This document shows, piece after piece, positions 50,701 through 59,212 of a stretch of 64,000 nucleotides of DNA. The stretch spans positions 6,262,001 to 6,326,000 of the forward strand of contig NZ_CP109027.1 in assembly GCF_036226885.1 (NCBI RefSeq). The letters are read 5' to 3'. The position numbers and the translations under genes are program-made. This DNA comes from Streptomyces sp. NBC_00663 (GTDB lineage: Bacteria; Actinomycetota; Actinomycetes; Streptomycetales; Streptomycetaceae). The notes beneath the pieces are model-generated. The model was given only the letters and a program-made list of their open reading frames with translations, had not been told where the DNA came from and made no database searches. Every line of letters starts with the position of its first letter. Position 1 is the stretch's first letter.

Positions 50701-51237
50701 GTGCCGCATGTCCTGGTCCTCAACGCGTCGTACGAGCCACTGGGCGTCGTACCGCTCCGCCGCGCGCTCATCCTCGTGCTCGAAAACAAGGCCGTCTGCC
50801 TTGAGGAGTCCGGCGCCTTCATGCACAGCGCAACCGTCACAGTCCCCGCACCAAGCGTGGTCCGGCTCAAGCGATTCGTCCGGGTTCCCTATCGGGGGCC
50901 CGTTCCTCTTACCCGGCGCGCGCTCTTCGCCCGCGACGGGGGCCGGTGCATGTACTGCGGTGGCGTCGCAACCAGCGTCGACCACGTCATCCCGCGCAGC
51001 CGCGGGGGCAAGCACGTGTGGGACAACGTGGTGGCCTCGTGCCGCCGCTGCAACCACGTGAAGGCCGACCGACACCTGTTCGAGATCGGCTGGCGGCTGC
51101 GCCACAAACCCGCTCCACCCACCGGCCTGGCCTGGCGCATCATCGGGACCGGCCACAGGGACCCGCGCTGGCTGCCGTACTTGCAGCCGTACGGCGCGGA
51201 AGACGCGATGGCCCGGATCGACGGCATCTCTGCCTGA
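50701..51237 (+). CDS. HNH endonuclease family protein
   Basis: A 178-residue protein. The N-terminal half (VLVLNASYEPLGVVPLRRALILVLENKA) is the actinobacterial HNH-associated segment. The nuclease core CMYCGGVATSVDHVIPRSRGGKHVWDNVVASCRRCNHVKADR has the zinc cysteines and the H-N-H residues. This is a widespread housekeeping family in actinobacteria rather than a mobile element nuclease; its cellular target is unknown. GTG start with AAGGAGG upstream. Confidence 0.92.
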   Translation: MPHVLVLNASYEPLGVVPLRRALILVLENKAVCLEESGAFMHSATVTVPAPSVVRLKRFVRVPYRGPVPLTRRALFARDGGRCMYCGGVATSVDHVIPRSRGGKHVWDNVVASCRRCNHVKADRHLFEIGWRLRHKPAPPTGLAWRIIGTGHRDPRWLPYLQPYGAEDAMARIDGISA

Positions 51238-51321
51238 CCACGATCCGGGCCTTTGTGTTGGCCCGGCCCGCCGCCGCGTGTCGCCCCGGGGGTCCCCCGT
51301 GCCCCCGGGGCAGCTCAGTGC

Positions 51322-52713
51322 CTACGCGTACCGCAGCTCCGCCGGGCGCAGTCCGCGTCTCAGCAGCGGCAGCGAGGTGGCCGCGGCCAGCAGGCTCGCC
51401 GCGTACACGGCCACCGGGACCAGCAGCGCCAGGTACGGCACCTCCGGCGACCCGTGCTCGGAGGCGGCCGAGGTGTACCAGGCCGCGATCGTCATCCCGC
51501 CGAGCCCGGCCAGCACGGTCGCGGGGGCCAGCGGGATCGCCGTCTCCAGCAGGGTGGCCTTCGCCAGCACCGAGTACGGCACTCCGCTGGCGGTCTGCGC
51601 GGCCAGGCCCCGGCGCCGGGTGGCGACGGACTCGGCGGTGCCGACGGCGAGCGCGGTGAGCACCAGGGCGAGGGCGACGAGGACCGCGAGGCCCGTGAGG
51701 TTCAGGCCGTTCTCGTAGTAGCCGATCCCCTCCGCGTAGTGGTTCTCCCGCTCGCGCAGCAGCGACAGCATCACCTGCCGTACCCCCATGAAGCCCGAGC
51801 CGACGACCGTCACCAGCAGCACCGCGGCATGGGTACGGGCCGCCGCCCACGGGTCGTCGCGCAGCCGTTCCGCCGCGATCAGCACCGCCGGGCTCTTGGC
51901 GCGGTCCGCCAGACCCTCGCCGAGCTGCCGGGCCGAGGCGCCGGTCAGCCACACCGCCACCGCGCCCACCAGCAGACACACCGCGAACACCGTGAGCGGC
52001 GTGAGCGCGAACTCGAACGGCGCCTCGTGGAAGGGCGTCGTCAGGACGTACACCACCATCAGTGCCAGGACCGTGGTAGCCACCCGGAACAGCCGCCCGG
52101 GCCCCTCGGCGGGCCGCGCCCGCCGGATCCGCCCCAGCGGCGAGGCGACCAGCCCGCGCAGCACCAGCGCGCTCACCGCCGCGCCCAGCACCGGCACACC
52201 GGCGGCCACCACGGCGATGCCCGCCCAGGTCAGCGGATCGGGGTGCGGCCAGACGCGGAGCAGCATCGGGACGGAGACCGCCGTCGCCACCGCCGAACCC
52301 GCCAGACAGGCCAGGCCCGTCTCCAGCGCCGCGATCCGCCGCGTCTGGGCGGGCGTGGCCCCCGCGAGCCGCAGCGCGGCAAGGCGTCGGTCGCGGTGCA
52401 CGGCACCGACCCGGGCGCACTGGCCGAGGAAGCCGACCACCGGGATGAACAGCAGCAGGAGCGCGGCGACCACACCGACCCGGGTGCCGGGCTCGTCGAG
52501 CAGCCCGCCGCCCACCGGCACGGTGCGCTGCCCCTCCAGCGGCAGCAGCGCGGCGATCACCAGCCCGAGCCCGGTCGCCAGCGCCGCCCCGACGGCGGTG
52601 AGCAGGACCCGCCACCACTCCCGGCGGTCCGAACCCCGGGTGAGCAGCCAGGCGAGACGCAGATCGGTGCCCAGTCCGGCATGAGCGGCGGTGCGGTTCG
52701 CGTACGTCGTCAT
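51322..52713 (-). CDS. FtsX-type ABC permease of PadR operon
   Basis: A 463-residue membrane protein with eight to ten hydrophobic helices and an FtsX block (AALRLAGATPAQTRRIAALETGLACLAGSAVATAVS). It works with the ATPase at 52710, probably exporting an antimicrobial or lipid. Its ATG overlaps the ATPase stop by 4 nt. The start at MTTYANRTAAH was chosen; the frame extends further only as a shadow of the ATPase gene. Confidence 0.9.
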   Translation of the reverse strand: MTTYANRTAAHAGLGTDLRLAWLLTRGSDRREWWRVLLTAVGAALATGLGLVIAALLPLEGQRTVPVGGGLLDEPGTRVGVVAALLLLFIPVVGFLGQCARVGAVHRDRRLAALRLAGATPAQTRRIAALETGLACLAGSAVATAVSVPMLLRVWPHPDPLTWAGIAVVAAGVPVLGAAVSALVLRGLVASPLGRIRRARPAEGPGRLFRVATTVLALMVVYVLTTPFHEAPFEFALTPLTVFAVCLLVGAVAVWLTGASARQLGEGLADRAKSPAVLIAAERLRDDPWAAARTHAAVLLVTVVGSGFMGVRQVMLSLLRERENHYAEGIGYYENGLNLTGLAVLVALALVLTALAVGTAESVATRRRGLAAQTASGVPYSVLAKATLLETAIPLAPATVLAGLGGMTIAAWYTSAASEHGSPEVPYLALLVPVAVYAASLLAAATSLPLLRRGLRPAELRYA

Positions 52714-53396
52714 GCCGGCACCTCCTGCGGGACCACGGTCCCGTCGTTGAGCCCGACCTCGCGGTCCGCGTACGCCGCCACCTGAGCGTCGTGCGTGATC
52801 AGCAGAACGGCCGTGCCCTGCTCGCGGGCCGTGTGGACCAGCGCCGTCATGACCTGCTCGCTCGCCAGGGAGTCCAGGGCGCCCGTCGGCTCGTCCGCGA
52901 AGACGATGCGCGGGCCGGTCACCAGGGCCCGGGCCAGCGAGGTCCGCTGGGCCTGGCCGCCGCTCATCTCGCCGGGGCGCAGCGCCTCCTGCCCCCGTAC
53001 GCCGAACCGCTCCAGCCACTCCCCGGCGCGGGACCACGCCTCCTTGCGGGTGGTGCCGGCCAGCATCAGGGGCAGGGCCACGTTGTCGAGGGCGGTCAGC
53101 TCGGGGATCAGCTGCCCGAACTGGAAGACGACCCCGAACTCCGTGCGCCGCAGCTCGCTCAGCCGCTTCTCCGGGAGGGTGTCGAGGCGGTCCCCGGCGT
53201 AGCTCACCGAGCCCTCGTCGGGGCGGACGATGCCCGCGAGGCAGTGCAGCAGCGTCGACTTCCCGCTGCCGCTGGCACCGGTGACGGCCAGGATCTCGCC
53301 GGCCCGCAGCTCGACGGAGGCGCCGCGCAGGGCCTCGGTCCTGCCGTGCGTCTTCACGAGATCGCGCGCCGCCAGAAGCGGCACTGTGGTGCTCAT
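52710..53396 (-). CDS. ABC transporter ATPase of PadR operon
   Basis: A 228-residue ATPase of the MacB/LolD type. Walker A is TGASGSGKST, the Q-loop VVFQFGQLIPELTALDNVALPLML, the signature MSGGQAQRTSLARALV, Walker B IVFADEPTGALDS, and the switch His is in LITHD. The ATG overlaps the PadR stop by 4 nt and its own stop overlaps the permease start, so padR-ATPase-permease are one coupled operon. Confidence 0.94.
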   Translation of the reverse strand: MSTTVPLLAARDLVKTHGRTEALRGASVELRAGEILAVTGASGSGKSTLLHCLAGIVRPDEGSVSYAGDRLDTLPEKRLSELRRTEFGVVFQFGQLIPELTALDNVALPLMLAGTTRKEAWSRAGEWLERFGVRGQEALRPGEMSGGQAQRTSLARALVTGPRIVFADEPTGALDSLASEQVMTALVHTAREQGTAVLLITHDAQVAAYADREVGLNDGTVVPQEVPA

Positions 53397-53926
53397 GGTG
53401 TCTCGACCTCCGCGGTCAGAGTGGTCAGCCGGCCCGCCGTGGTGGTCATCCAACGGAGGTCGGCGTCAAGGTGGTTGAGGGCGTAGTCCGCCGAGAGGAC
53501 GGTCGCGAGATCGGCGCCCTTGGCTGTCTTCAGCTGCGTCAGCTCCCGCATCCGGCCCATGTGGGCGGCTCGTTGGGCGCGCAGATAGGCCTCCGGGTCG
53601 CCGCCGGCCAGGATCGAGACGACGACCTTGGCGAAGATCTCGTTGGTCACGAAGGGCGCGGGCGGGGCGATCTCCCCGGCCCAGCGGCCGAGTTCACGTT
53701 GCCCCTCGGCCGTCGAGCGGTACGTCGTACGCTCCGGGCCGCCGTCCGACTCGGTGGCGTCGAGCTCGGCGAGACCGTCGCGGACCAGGCGCTGAAGGGT
53801 CGTGTAGACCTGCCCGTAGGCCAGGGGGCGGGCTTGCGGGAAACGTTCGTCGTGGCGTCGCTTGAGGTCGTAGCCATGGCTCGGCCCCGAGGCGAGCAGC
53901 CCCAGCAGGATGTGGCGGGTGCTCAT
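53393..53926 (-). CDS. PadR-family transcriptional regulator
   Basis: A 177-residue protein. The winged HTH is STRHILLGLLASGPSHGYDLKRRHDERFPQARPLAYGQVYTTLQRLVRDGLAEL, followed by the PadR C-terminal dimerisation helices (FVTNEIFAKVVVSILAGGD onward). It likely represses its own ABC transporter operon until a drug or antimicrobial binds. The ATG has no ribosome-binding site, but CATAAT lies exactly 7 nt upstream, which fits a leaderless transcript. A palindromic operator sits directly behind that -10. Confidence 0.93.
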   Translation of the reverse strand: MSTRHILLGLLASGPSHGYDLKRRHDERFPQARPLAYGQVYTTLQRLVRDGLAELDATESDGGPERTTYRSTAEGQRELGRWAGEIAPPAPFVTNEIFAKVVVSILAGGDPEAYLRAQRAAHMGRMRELTQLKTAKGADLATVLSADYALNHLDADLRWMTTTAGRLTTLTAEVETP

Positions 53927-53933
53927 GGCGATC

Positions 53934-53961
53934 ATTATGCACTCGATACATGTACTGAGTG
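53934..53961 (-). promoter_or_regulatory. padR promoter -10 and PadR operator
   Basis: On the minus strand, CATAAT (53939-53934) is 7 nt before the padR ATG. Immediately upstream, 53940-53961 forms CACTC-N2-TACATGTA-N2-GAGTG, a 22-bp near-perfect palindrome. Its TACATGTA centre is typical of PadR-type operators, and its position between -35 and -10 favours autorepression. Confidence 0.7.
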
Positions 53962-54128
53962 AATAGTGATCGGGTGGAGAGTGGCCGCAACCGTGATCGG
54001 TGGACGGATGAGGAAGCGGGCCGGAACATGACGAACAGCACGTTCTTCCCCTCCGCACGTCTGCCGCCGCGACCGCTGGGTAGGGCTGCGATGACCCGTC
54101 ACGCCGCCGTACCCCCAAGGAGGCCCCC

Positions 54129-54338
54129 GTGGCCGCACCGATCAGCCCCCTGTTCCCGGCCGCCCTGTCCAAACCCGACGAGGCGCATTTCTGCGTCTTC
54201 AGCGCCGAGGGCGCCTGCGCCGAGACCCCGCTGACCAGCGAACCGCCGCTGCCCGACGCCGAGCCCCTGACCAGCGAGCCGCCGCTGGCCGACGCCGCCC
54301 CGCTGACCAGCGAGTCAGATGCCGATGCGGAGCTGTAG
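54129..54338 (+). CDS. Small acidic repeat protein upstream of malQ
   Basis: A 69-residue reading frame with a strong AAGGAGG ribosome-binding site 7 nt before its GTG. Residues 1-30 (MAAPISPLFPAALSKPDEAHFCVFSAEGAC) are followed by three copies of a PLTSEPPLxDA unit (about 34-65) and an acidic end (DADAEL). Its TAG abuts the malQ ATG with no gap. It may be a true small protein or a translated leader that feeds ribosomes into malQ, which itself has no good ribosome-binding site. Confidence 0.55.
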   Translation: MAAPISPLFPAALSKPDEAHFCVFSAEGACAETPLTSEPPLPDAEPLTSEPPLADAAPLTSESDADAEL

Positions 54339-56510
54339 ATGACCGCTGCCGAGCCCCCGTCCGATTCCGGGCCCTCGTTCGACTCCGAGCCTCCGCCCGA
54401 TCCCGGGTCCTCGCCTGATTCCGGATCCGCGCCCGATCCGGCGTCCGCGCCCGATTCCGGGCCGCCTTCCGAGGAGCTCTCCCGGCTTGCCGGGCTGCAC
54501 GGCGTCGCCACCTCCTACAGCCCCGCCCCCGACCGCACGGTGGCCGCCTCCGCAGCTGCTGTCACCCGGGCCCTCACCGCCCTTGGTGTCGACACCACCG
54601 ACCCCGCCGCGGCGCTCGCCGCACGGGAGAGCGAGCTGGCCGCGCGACTGCTGCCGCCCACGGTCGTGCGCTGGGCCGGTGGCCCGTGCGCGGCGCTCGA
54701 CGCCCTCCCCGACGGCACCCGGCTGCACATCGAGACCGAGCAGGGCGAGACACGGTCCTCGGCCGGGCAACTCCCGCCCGGAGTCCACCGGCTGACCGCC
54801 ACGGCGCCGGACGGACGGGTCGCCCAGACCCACCTCGTCGTCGCCCCCGAACGGCTCCCCACCCCCACCGGACGCTCGTACGGACTGCTCGTCCAGCTCT
54901 ACTCCCTCCTGTCCCGGCGCTCCTGGGGCATGGGCGACCTCGGTGACCTCGGCGAACTCACCGCCTGGGCGGGCCGCGCGCTCGGTGCCGGATTCATCCA
55001 GGTCAACCCGCTGCACGCGGCTGTGCCCGGTGCCCCCACCGATCCCTCGCCCTACCGCCCCTCCTCCCGCCGCTTCCCCGACCCCGTGCACCTGCGCGTC
55101 GAGGACGTCGACGAGTACCCGTACGTCACCGACCGCGACCGCGTCCGCGCGCTGACGGAACGGGCCGCGCTGCTGCGCGAAGCGGTGCTGGAGAAAGGGG
55201 CGTTGATCGACCGGGACGCCGTGTGGGAACTCAAGCGCGAGGCGCTGGAACTCGTCCACGAGGTGCCCCTCGGCCCCGGTCGGCGGGCCGCCTACGCCGA
55301 CTTCCTCGCCGAGGAGGGCGAGGCGCTGGAGGACCACGCCACCTGGTGCGCGCTGGCGGAGGTGCACGGCTCGGACTGGAGCGCCTGGCCGGCCGCGCTG
55401 CGCGACCCCCGCTCCGGCGAAACCGCCCGCGCCCGCGCCGAGTTGATGGACCGCGTCGACTTCTGGTCGAGACTCGCCTGGCTCACCGACGCCCAGCTCG
55501 CCGCCACCCAGCGCGCGGCCCGCGACGCCGGGATGGCCGTCGGCGTCGTCCACGACCTCGCGGTCGGCGTGCACCCCCTGGGCGCCGACGCCTGGGCGCA
55601 GCAGGAGTACTTCGCCGCCGGGATGTCGGTGGGCGCCCCGCCGGACGCCTTCAACGCGCGCGGCCAGGACTGGGGGCTGCCGCCCTGGCGCCCCGACCGT
55701 CTCGCCGAGTCCGGCTACGCGCCGTACCGCCGCCTGCTGCGCGCCCTGTTCCGCTATGCCGGCGCGCTGCGCATCGACCATGTGATGGGCCTGTTCCGGC
55801 TGTGGTGGGTGCCCCAGGGGCTGCCGCCCACCGAAGGCACCTACGTCCGCTACGACGCCGAGGCCATGCTCGCGATCCTGGTGCTGGAGGCCTCGCGCGC
55901 CGGGGCGATGGTCATCGGCGAGGACCTCGGGACCGTGGAGCCCGGGGTGCGCGAGACGCTGCGCGAGCGCGGAGTGCTCGGGACGTCGGTGCTGTGGTTC
56001 GAACGGGACTGGGAGGGCGACGGCCGCCCGCTGCCGCCCGAACGCTGGCGTGCCGACTGCCTCGCCACCGCCACCACCCACGACCTGCCGTCCACCGCCG
56101 CCCGGCTCAGCGGCGACCACGTCGAACTCCGGCACCGGCTGGGGCTGTTGACGCGCGGACTGGCCGAGGAACGGGCCGAGGCCGCCGCCGACACCGGGGA
56201 GTGGCTGGAGGTGCTGGCCCGGCTGGGACTGCTGCACGGCACGGGCGGCGGGCACGGCACGTCGACGGAGGAGGCCGAGGTGCAGGCCGTCCACCGGTTC
56301 CTGCTGCGGACACCGGCACGGCTGGTGGGGGTGTGGCTGCCGGACACGGTCGGCGACCGGCGACCCCAGAATCTGCCCGGGACCTGGGACCAGTACCCGA
56401 ACTGGCGGCTGCCGATCGCGGACGCGGACGGCAGGGCGGTGACCCTGGAGGAACTGGCGGGCGAGCCTCGGTTGTACGCGTTGGTGGAGGTGCTGCGGGA
56501 GAGGGGCTGA
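54339..56510 (+). CDS. malQ: 4-alpha-glucanotransferase (amylomaltase, GH77)
   Basis: A 723-residue GH77 enzyme that transfers maltosyl chains between alpha-glucans during maltodextrin and glycogen turnover. GH77 signatures are present: FIQVNPLHA, ALRIDHVMGLFRLWWVP with the nucleophile Asp, VIGEDLGTV with the acid/base Glu, and TTHDLPSTA with the stabilising Asp. A Ser/Pro/Asp/Glu-rich extension (about 1-48, DSGPSFDSEPPPDPGSSPDSG) precedes the N-terminal domain typical of actinobacterial MalQ. The ATG immediately follows the stop of a small ORF. Confidence 0.94.
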   Translation: MTAAEPPSDSGPSFDSEPPPDPGSSPDSGSAPDPASAPDSGPPSEELSRLAGLHGVATSYSPAPDRTVAASAAAVTRALTALGVDTTDPAAALAARESELAARLLPPTVVRWAGGPCAALDALPDGTRLHIETEQGETRSSAGQLPPGVHRLTATAPDGRVAQTHLVVAPERLPTPTGRSYGLLVQLYSLLSRRSWGMGDLGDLGELTAWAGRALGAGFIQVNPLHAAVPGAPTDPSPYRPSSRRFPDPVHLRVEDVDEYPYVTDRDRVRALTERAALLREAVLEKGALIDRDAVWELKREALELVHEVPLGPGRRAAYADFLAEEGEALEDHATWCALAEVHGSDWSAWPAALRDPRSGETARARAELMDRVDFWSRLAWLTDAQLAATQRAARDAGMAVGVVHDLAVGVHPLGADAWAQQEYFAAGMSVGAPPDAFNARGQDWGLPPWRPDRLAESGYAPYRRLLRALFRYAGALRIDHVMGLFRLWWVPQGLPPTEGTYVRYDAEAMLAILVLEASRAGAMVIGEDLGTVEPGVRETLRERGVLGTSVLWFERDWEGDGRPLPPERWRADCLATATTHDLPSTAARLSGDHVELRHRLGLLTRGLAEERAEAAADTGEWLEVLARLGLLHGTGGGHGTSTEEAEVQAVHRFLLRTPARLVGVWLPDTVGDRRPQNLPGTWDQYPNWRLPIADADGRAVTLEELAGEPRLYALVEVLRERG

Positions 56511-56615
56511 GGGGGGCGCCCGGGAGAGGGGCCGAGGGGGCGGCGGAGAGACCCCGGCCGCCTCATACGCACCCCCGGGCGCGCGGGCTCAACCCGCGTT
56601 GGATACTTTGGCACC

Positions 56616-56891
56616 GTGGACAAGAAGAACGCCCTGCGCGCCGGTGCTCTGGCTGCCGGTACGACGCTGATGATGCTGCTCATGACGTCTCCCGCGCTCG
56701 CGCTCACCCGCGACGACGGTGACGACCCCGGCTCTGGCCTGAGCGTCATCGAGACGCTGGGTCTCTACGTCCTGGCCCCGCTCGCGATCTTCGCGGTCAT
56801 CGCGGGTCTGGTGATGGTCCTGGACAAGTCGCACGCGGACCACCGGGTGAGCGTGCCCAAGAGCAAGGCGAAGGCCAAGGCCAACGCCTGA
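56616..56891 (+). CDS. Small membrane protein of unknown function
   Basis: A 91-residue protein. A signal-like first helix (ALAAGTTLMMLLMTSPALALT), a short acidic loop (RDDGDDPGSG), a second helix (LGLYVLAPLAIFAVIAGLVMVL) and a Lys/Ala-rich tail (PKSKAKAKANA). The GTG has no ribosome-binding site; TACTTT sits 8 nt upstream, which fits a leaderless transcript. Similar small two-segment proteins are common and uncharacterised in Streptomyces. Confidence 0.75.
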   Translation: MDKKNALRAGALAAGTTLMMLLMTSPALALTRDDGDDPGSGLSVIETLGLYVLAPLAIFAVIAGLVMVLDKSHADHRVSVPKSKAKAKANA

Positions 56892-56947
56892 GGCCTGACC
56901 GGCCAGGGGGCTGAGGGTACGGCTCCCCAGGCCACCGCACGTTTCAC

Positions 56948-57009
56948 GAGGGCGCCGGCCCCGTCCCCCGTACGCGCATCCGCCGTACGGGGGCGAGGCC
57001 GGCGCCCTC
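56948..57009. terminator. Bidirectional terminator hairpin
   Basis: An outer perfect 13-bp stem GAGGGCGCCGGCC (56948-56960) with 56997-57009, and an inner CCCCCGTACG/CGTACGGGGG stem, between the small membrane gene and the converging TetR gene. Confidence 0.85.
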
Positions 57010-57018
57010 GGCGTGTGC

Positions 57019-57612
57019 TCAGGGGCTCGGCGCCGTGAGGTACCGCTGCACCGTCGGCCCCAGCCACGCCACGATCTCCTCGGGGTGCAGTGCCACCGCC
57101 GGCGGAATCCGCAGCACATACCGGGTCAGCGCGAGGCCGAGCAGCTGCGACGCCGTGAGTGCGGCCCGCGCCGGGATCTGTTCGGGATCGGGGCACACCT
57201 GCCGGGCCACCGGCAACAACTGGTCCCGGAAGATGCCCTGCATGCGCTCGGCCCCGGCCTGGTTGGTCGCGCCGACCCGGAGCAGAGCGGTGAGGACCTC
57301 GTCGTCCTCCCACATGTCGAGGAAGTGCCGCACCAGGACCGCGCCCACGTCCCGCGACGCCGGCCCGCCGATGTCCGGCAGTCGCAGGTCGACGGTGACG
57401 GCCGCCGCGAACAGGCCCTCCTTGTTGCCGTAGTAGCGCATCACCATCGACGGGTCGATGTTCGCGTCCTTGGCGATGGCACGGATGGTGGCCCGCTCGT
57501 ACCCGTCGGCGGCGAACCGCTCGCGGGCCGCGACGAGGATCGCGTCGCGCGTCGCATCGGAGCGGCGGGCGCGGGGCGTGCCGGGTGTGCGGGCAGGGGA
57601 AGGGCTGTTCAT
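57019..57612 (-). CDS. TetR-family transcriptional repressor
   Basis: A 197-residue protein. The TetR HTH is RDAILVAARERFAADGYERATIRAIAKDANIDPSMVMRYYGNKEGLF (about 22-68), with a C-terminal ligand/dimer domain (TetR_C class: SRDVGAVLVRHFLDMWEDDEVLTALLR). It is divergent from the FAD monooxygenase across 113 bp, which contains four matching palindromes. It therefore very likely represses both genes. The ATG at MNSPSPARTPGTP was chosen because a longer frame would run through the operators. Confidence 0.93.
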   Translation of the reverse strand: MNSPSPARTPGTPRARRSDATRDAILVAARERFAADGYERATIRAIAKDANIDPSMVMRYYGNKEGLFAAAVTVDLRLPDIGGPASRDVGAVLVRHFLDMWEDDEVLTALLRVGATNQAGAERMQGIFRDQLLPVARQVCPDPEQIPARAALTASQLLGLALTRYVLRIPPAVALHPEEIVAWLGPTVQRYLTAPSP

Positions 57613-57626
57613 GCCTACGAGCGTAG

Positions 57627-57711
57627 GCCAACACCAGTTGGCCAACAAGTGTTGACTCGCGCGGCGACGGGTCCTAGTCTCGTCAACAAGCGTTGGCAAA
57701 CGCACGTTGGC
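57627..57711. promoter_or_regulatory. Four TetR-type operators arranged as two overlapping pairs
   Basis: Four 16-bp palindromes of the form GYCAAC-N4-GTTGRC: 57627-57642 (GCCAAC, GTTGGC), 57641-57656 (GCCAAC, GTTGAC), 57682-57697 (GTCAAC, GTTGGC) and 57696-57711 (GCAAAC, GTTGGC). Each pair is offset by 14 bp, and the two pairs are 55 bp apart. The second and third sites flank the monooxygenase promoter. Confidence 0.85.
57652..57680 (+). promoter_or_regulatory. Promoter of FAD monooxygenase
   Basis: TTGACT (57652-57657), a 17-nt spacer, TAGTCT (57675-57680): a good HrdB-type promoter. The -35 lies in operator 2 and the expected start in operator 3, so TetR binding would block it. Confidence 0.75.
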
Positions 57712-57725
57712 AATAGGAGGCCCTC

Positions 57726-59186
57726 ATGAACGGCACCGGCACCAACAGCACGAACGGCACCACCCACCCCGTGATCGTCGTCGGCTCCGGTCCCACCGGC
57801 CTCCTCCTCGCCGGAGACCTCGCCACCGCCGGTGTCCCCGTCACCCTCGTCGAGAAGCGCCCGCACAAGACCAGCAACCTCTCCCGCGCCTTCGTCCTGC
57901 ACGCCCGCACCCTGGAGCAGCTCGACGCCCGCGCCCTCGCCGACGACCTGGAGGCGGTCGGTCAGCCGCTGGACCGCCTGCGCCTGTTCGGCGACCTCAC
58001 CGTCGACCTGGGCACCCTCCCCTCCCGCTTCAACCACCTCCTCGTCCTCGCGCAGTACGAGGTCGAGAAGGTCCTGGAGCGGCGGGCCGTGGCGGCGGGC
58101 GTCGACTTCCGCCACGAGACCGAGGTGACCGGCCTCTCCCAGGACGCCGACGGTGTGACGGTCGAGGTGCGGGGGCCCCAGGGCGCCGAGACCCTGCGTG
58201 CCGCGTACGTCGTCGGCGCCGACGGGATGCGCAGTGCCGTGCGGGACGCGATCGGGCTGCCGTTCCCGGGGAAGTCCGTCATCCGCTCCGTCGTCCTCGC
58301 CGACGTACGGCTCGCCGAGGAGCCCGAGACGCTGCTCACCGTCAACACGGTCGGGGACGCCTTCGCCTTCCTCGCGCCCTTCGGTGACGGTTACTACCGG
58401 GTGATCGGCTGGAACCGCGCCCGTGACGTCGCCGACAGCGAGCCCCTCGACCTGGCCGAGGTCAAGGAGGTCACCCGGGCGGCGCTCGGCCGGGACTTCG
58501 GGATGTACGACGCCCGCTGGATGTCCCGCTTCCACAGCGACGAGCGTCAGGCCCCCGCCTACCGCGTCGGCCGGGTCTTCCTCGCCGGGGACGCCGCCCA
58601 TGTCCACACCCCGGCCGGCGGGCAGGGCATGAACACCGGCCTCCAGGACGCCGCCAACCTGAGCTGGAAGCTGGCCCAGGTGGTCCACGGCCACGCGTCC
58701 GCCGACCTCCTCGACACCTACCAGGCCGAGCGTCACCCCGTCGGCAAGGCGGTCCTGCGCAGCAGCGGCGGCCTGGTCCGCCTCGCCATGGCCAAGCGTC
58801 CCTGGGAGCTGGCCCTGCGCTCGACGCTCACCACGGTCCTCGGCCATGTCACCCCGGCCCGCCGCCGGATGGTCGGCCGGCTCACCGGCATCGGCTACCG
58901 GTACCCCGCCCCCCGCGGCGCCCACCGCCTCACCGGCACCCGCGTCCCCGACGTGGCCCTGACCGGCGGCCGTCTCTACGAGGCACTGCGCGGCGGCCGG
59001 TTCGTCCTGATCACCCCGCGGGCCTACGACGACCAGGGCGCCCGCAAGGACCGGCTGACCGTGGAACGCTGGGCGAGCGACCGCCGTACGACCGTGCTGG
59101 TGCGGCCCGACGGGTACGTGGCCTGGGCGGCGGACGCGGCGGACGACGCGCAGATCGAGGCGGCGCTCACCGCCAACGTCGGCTGA
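57726..59186 (+). CDS. FAD-dependent aromatic-type monooxygenase (class A)
   Basis: A 486-residue single-component flavin hydroxylase. The dinucleotide fold is VIVVGSGPTGLLLAGDLATAGVPVTLVEKR, the DG motif YVVGADGMRSAVR, and the GD motif RVFLAGDAAHVHTPAGGQGMNTGLQDAANLSWKL. The C-terminal third resembles the thioredoxin-like tail of phenol- and rifampicin-type hydroxylases. It likely hydroxylates an aromatic compound or drug that also induces the TetR regulator. ATG with AGGAGG upstream. No partner biosynthetic genes are adjacent. Confidence 0.93.
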   Translation: MNGTGTNSTNGTTHPVIVVGSGPTGLLLAGDLATAGVPVTLVEKRPHKTSNLSRAFVLHARTLEQLDARALADDLEAVGQPLDRLRLFGDLTVDLGTLPSRFNHLLVLAQYEVEKVLERRAVAAGVDFRHETEVTGLSQDADGVTVEVRGPQGAETLRAAYVVGADGMRSAVRDAIGLPFPGKSVIRSVVLADVRLAEEPETLLTVNTVGDAFAFLAPFGDGYYRVIGWNRARDVADSEPLDLAEVKEVTRAALGRDFGMYDARWMSRFHSDERQAPAYRVGRVFLAGDAAHVHTPAGGQGMNTGLQDAANLSWKLAQVVHGHASADLLDTYQAERHPVGKAVLRSSGGLVRLAMAKRPWELALRSTLTTVLGHVTPARRRMVGRLTGIGYRYPAPRGAHRLTGTRVPDVALTGGRLYEALRGGRFVLITPRAYDDQGARKDRLTVERWASDRRTTVLVRPDGYVAWAADAADDAQIEAALTANVG

Positions 59187-59212
59187 ACCAGGGCCGGTCC
59201 GCCGGACGGTAC

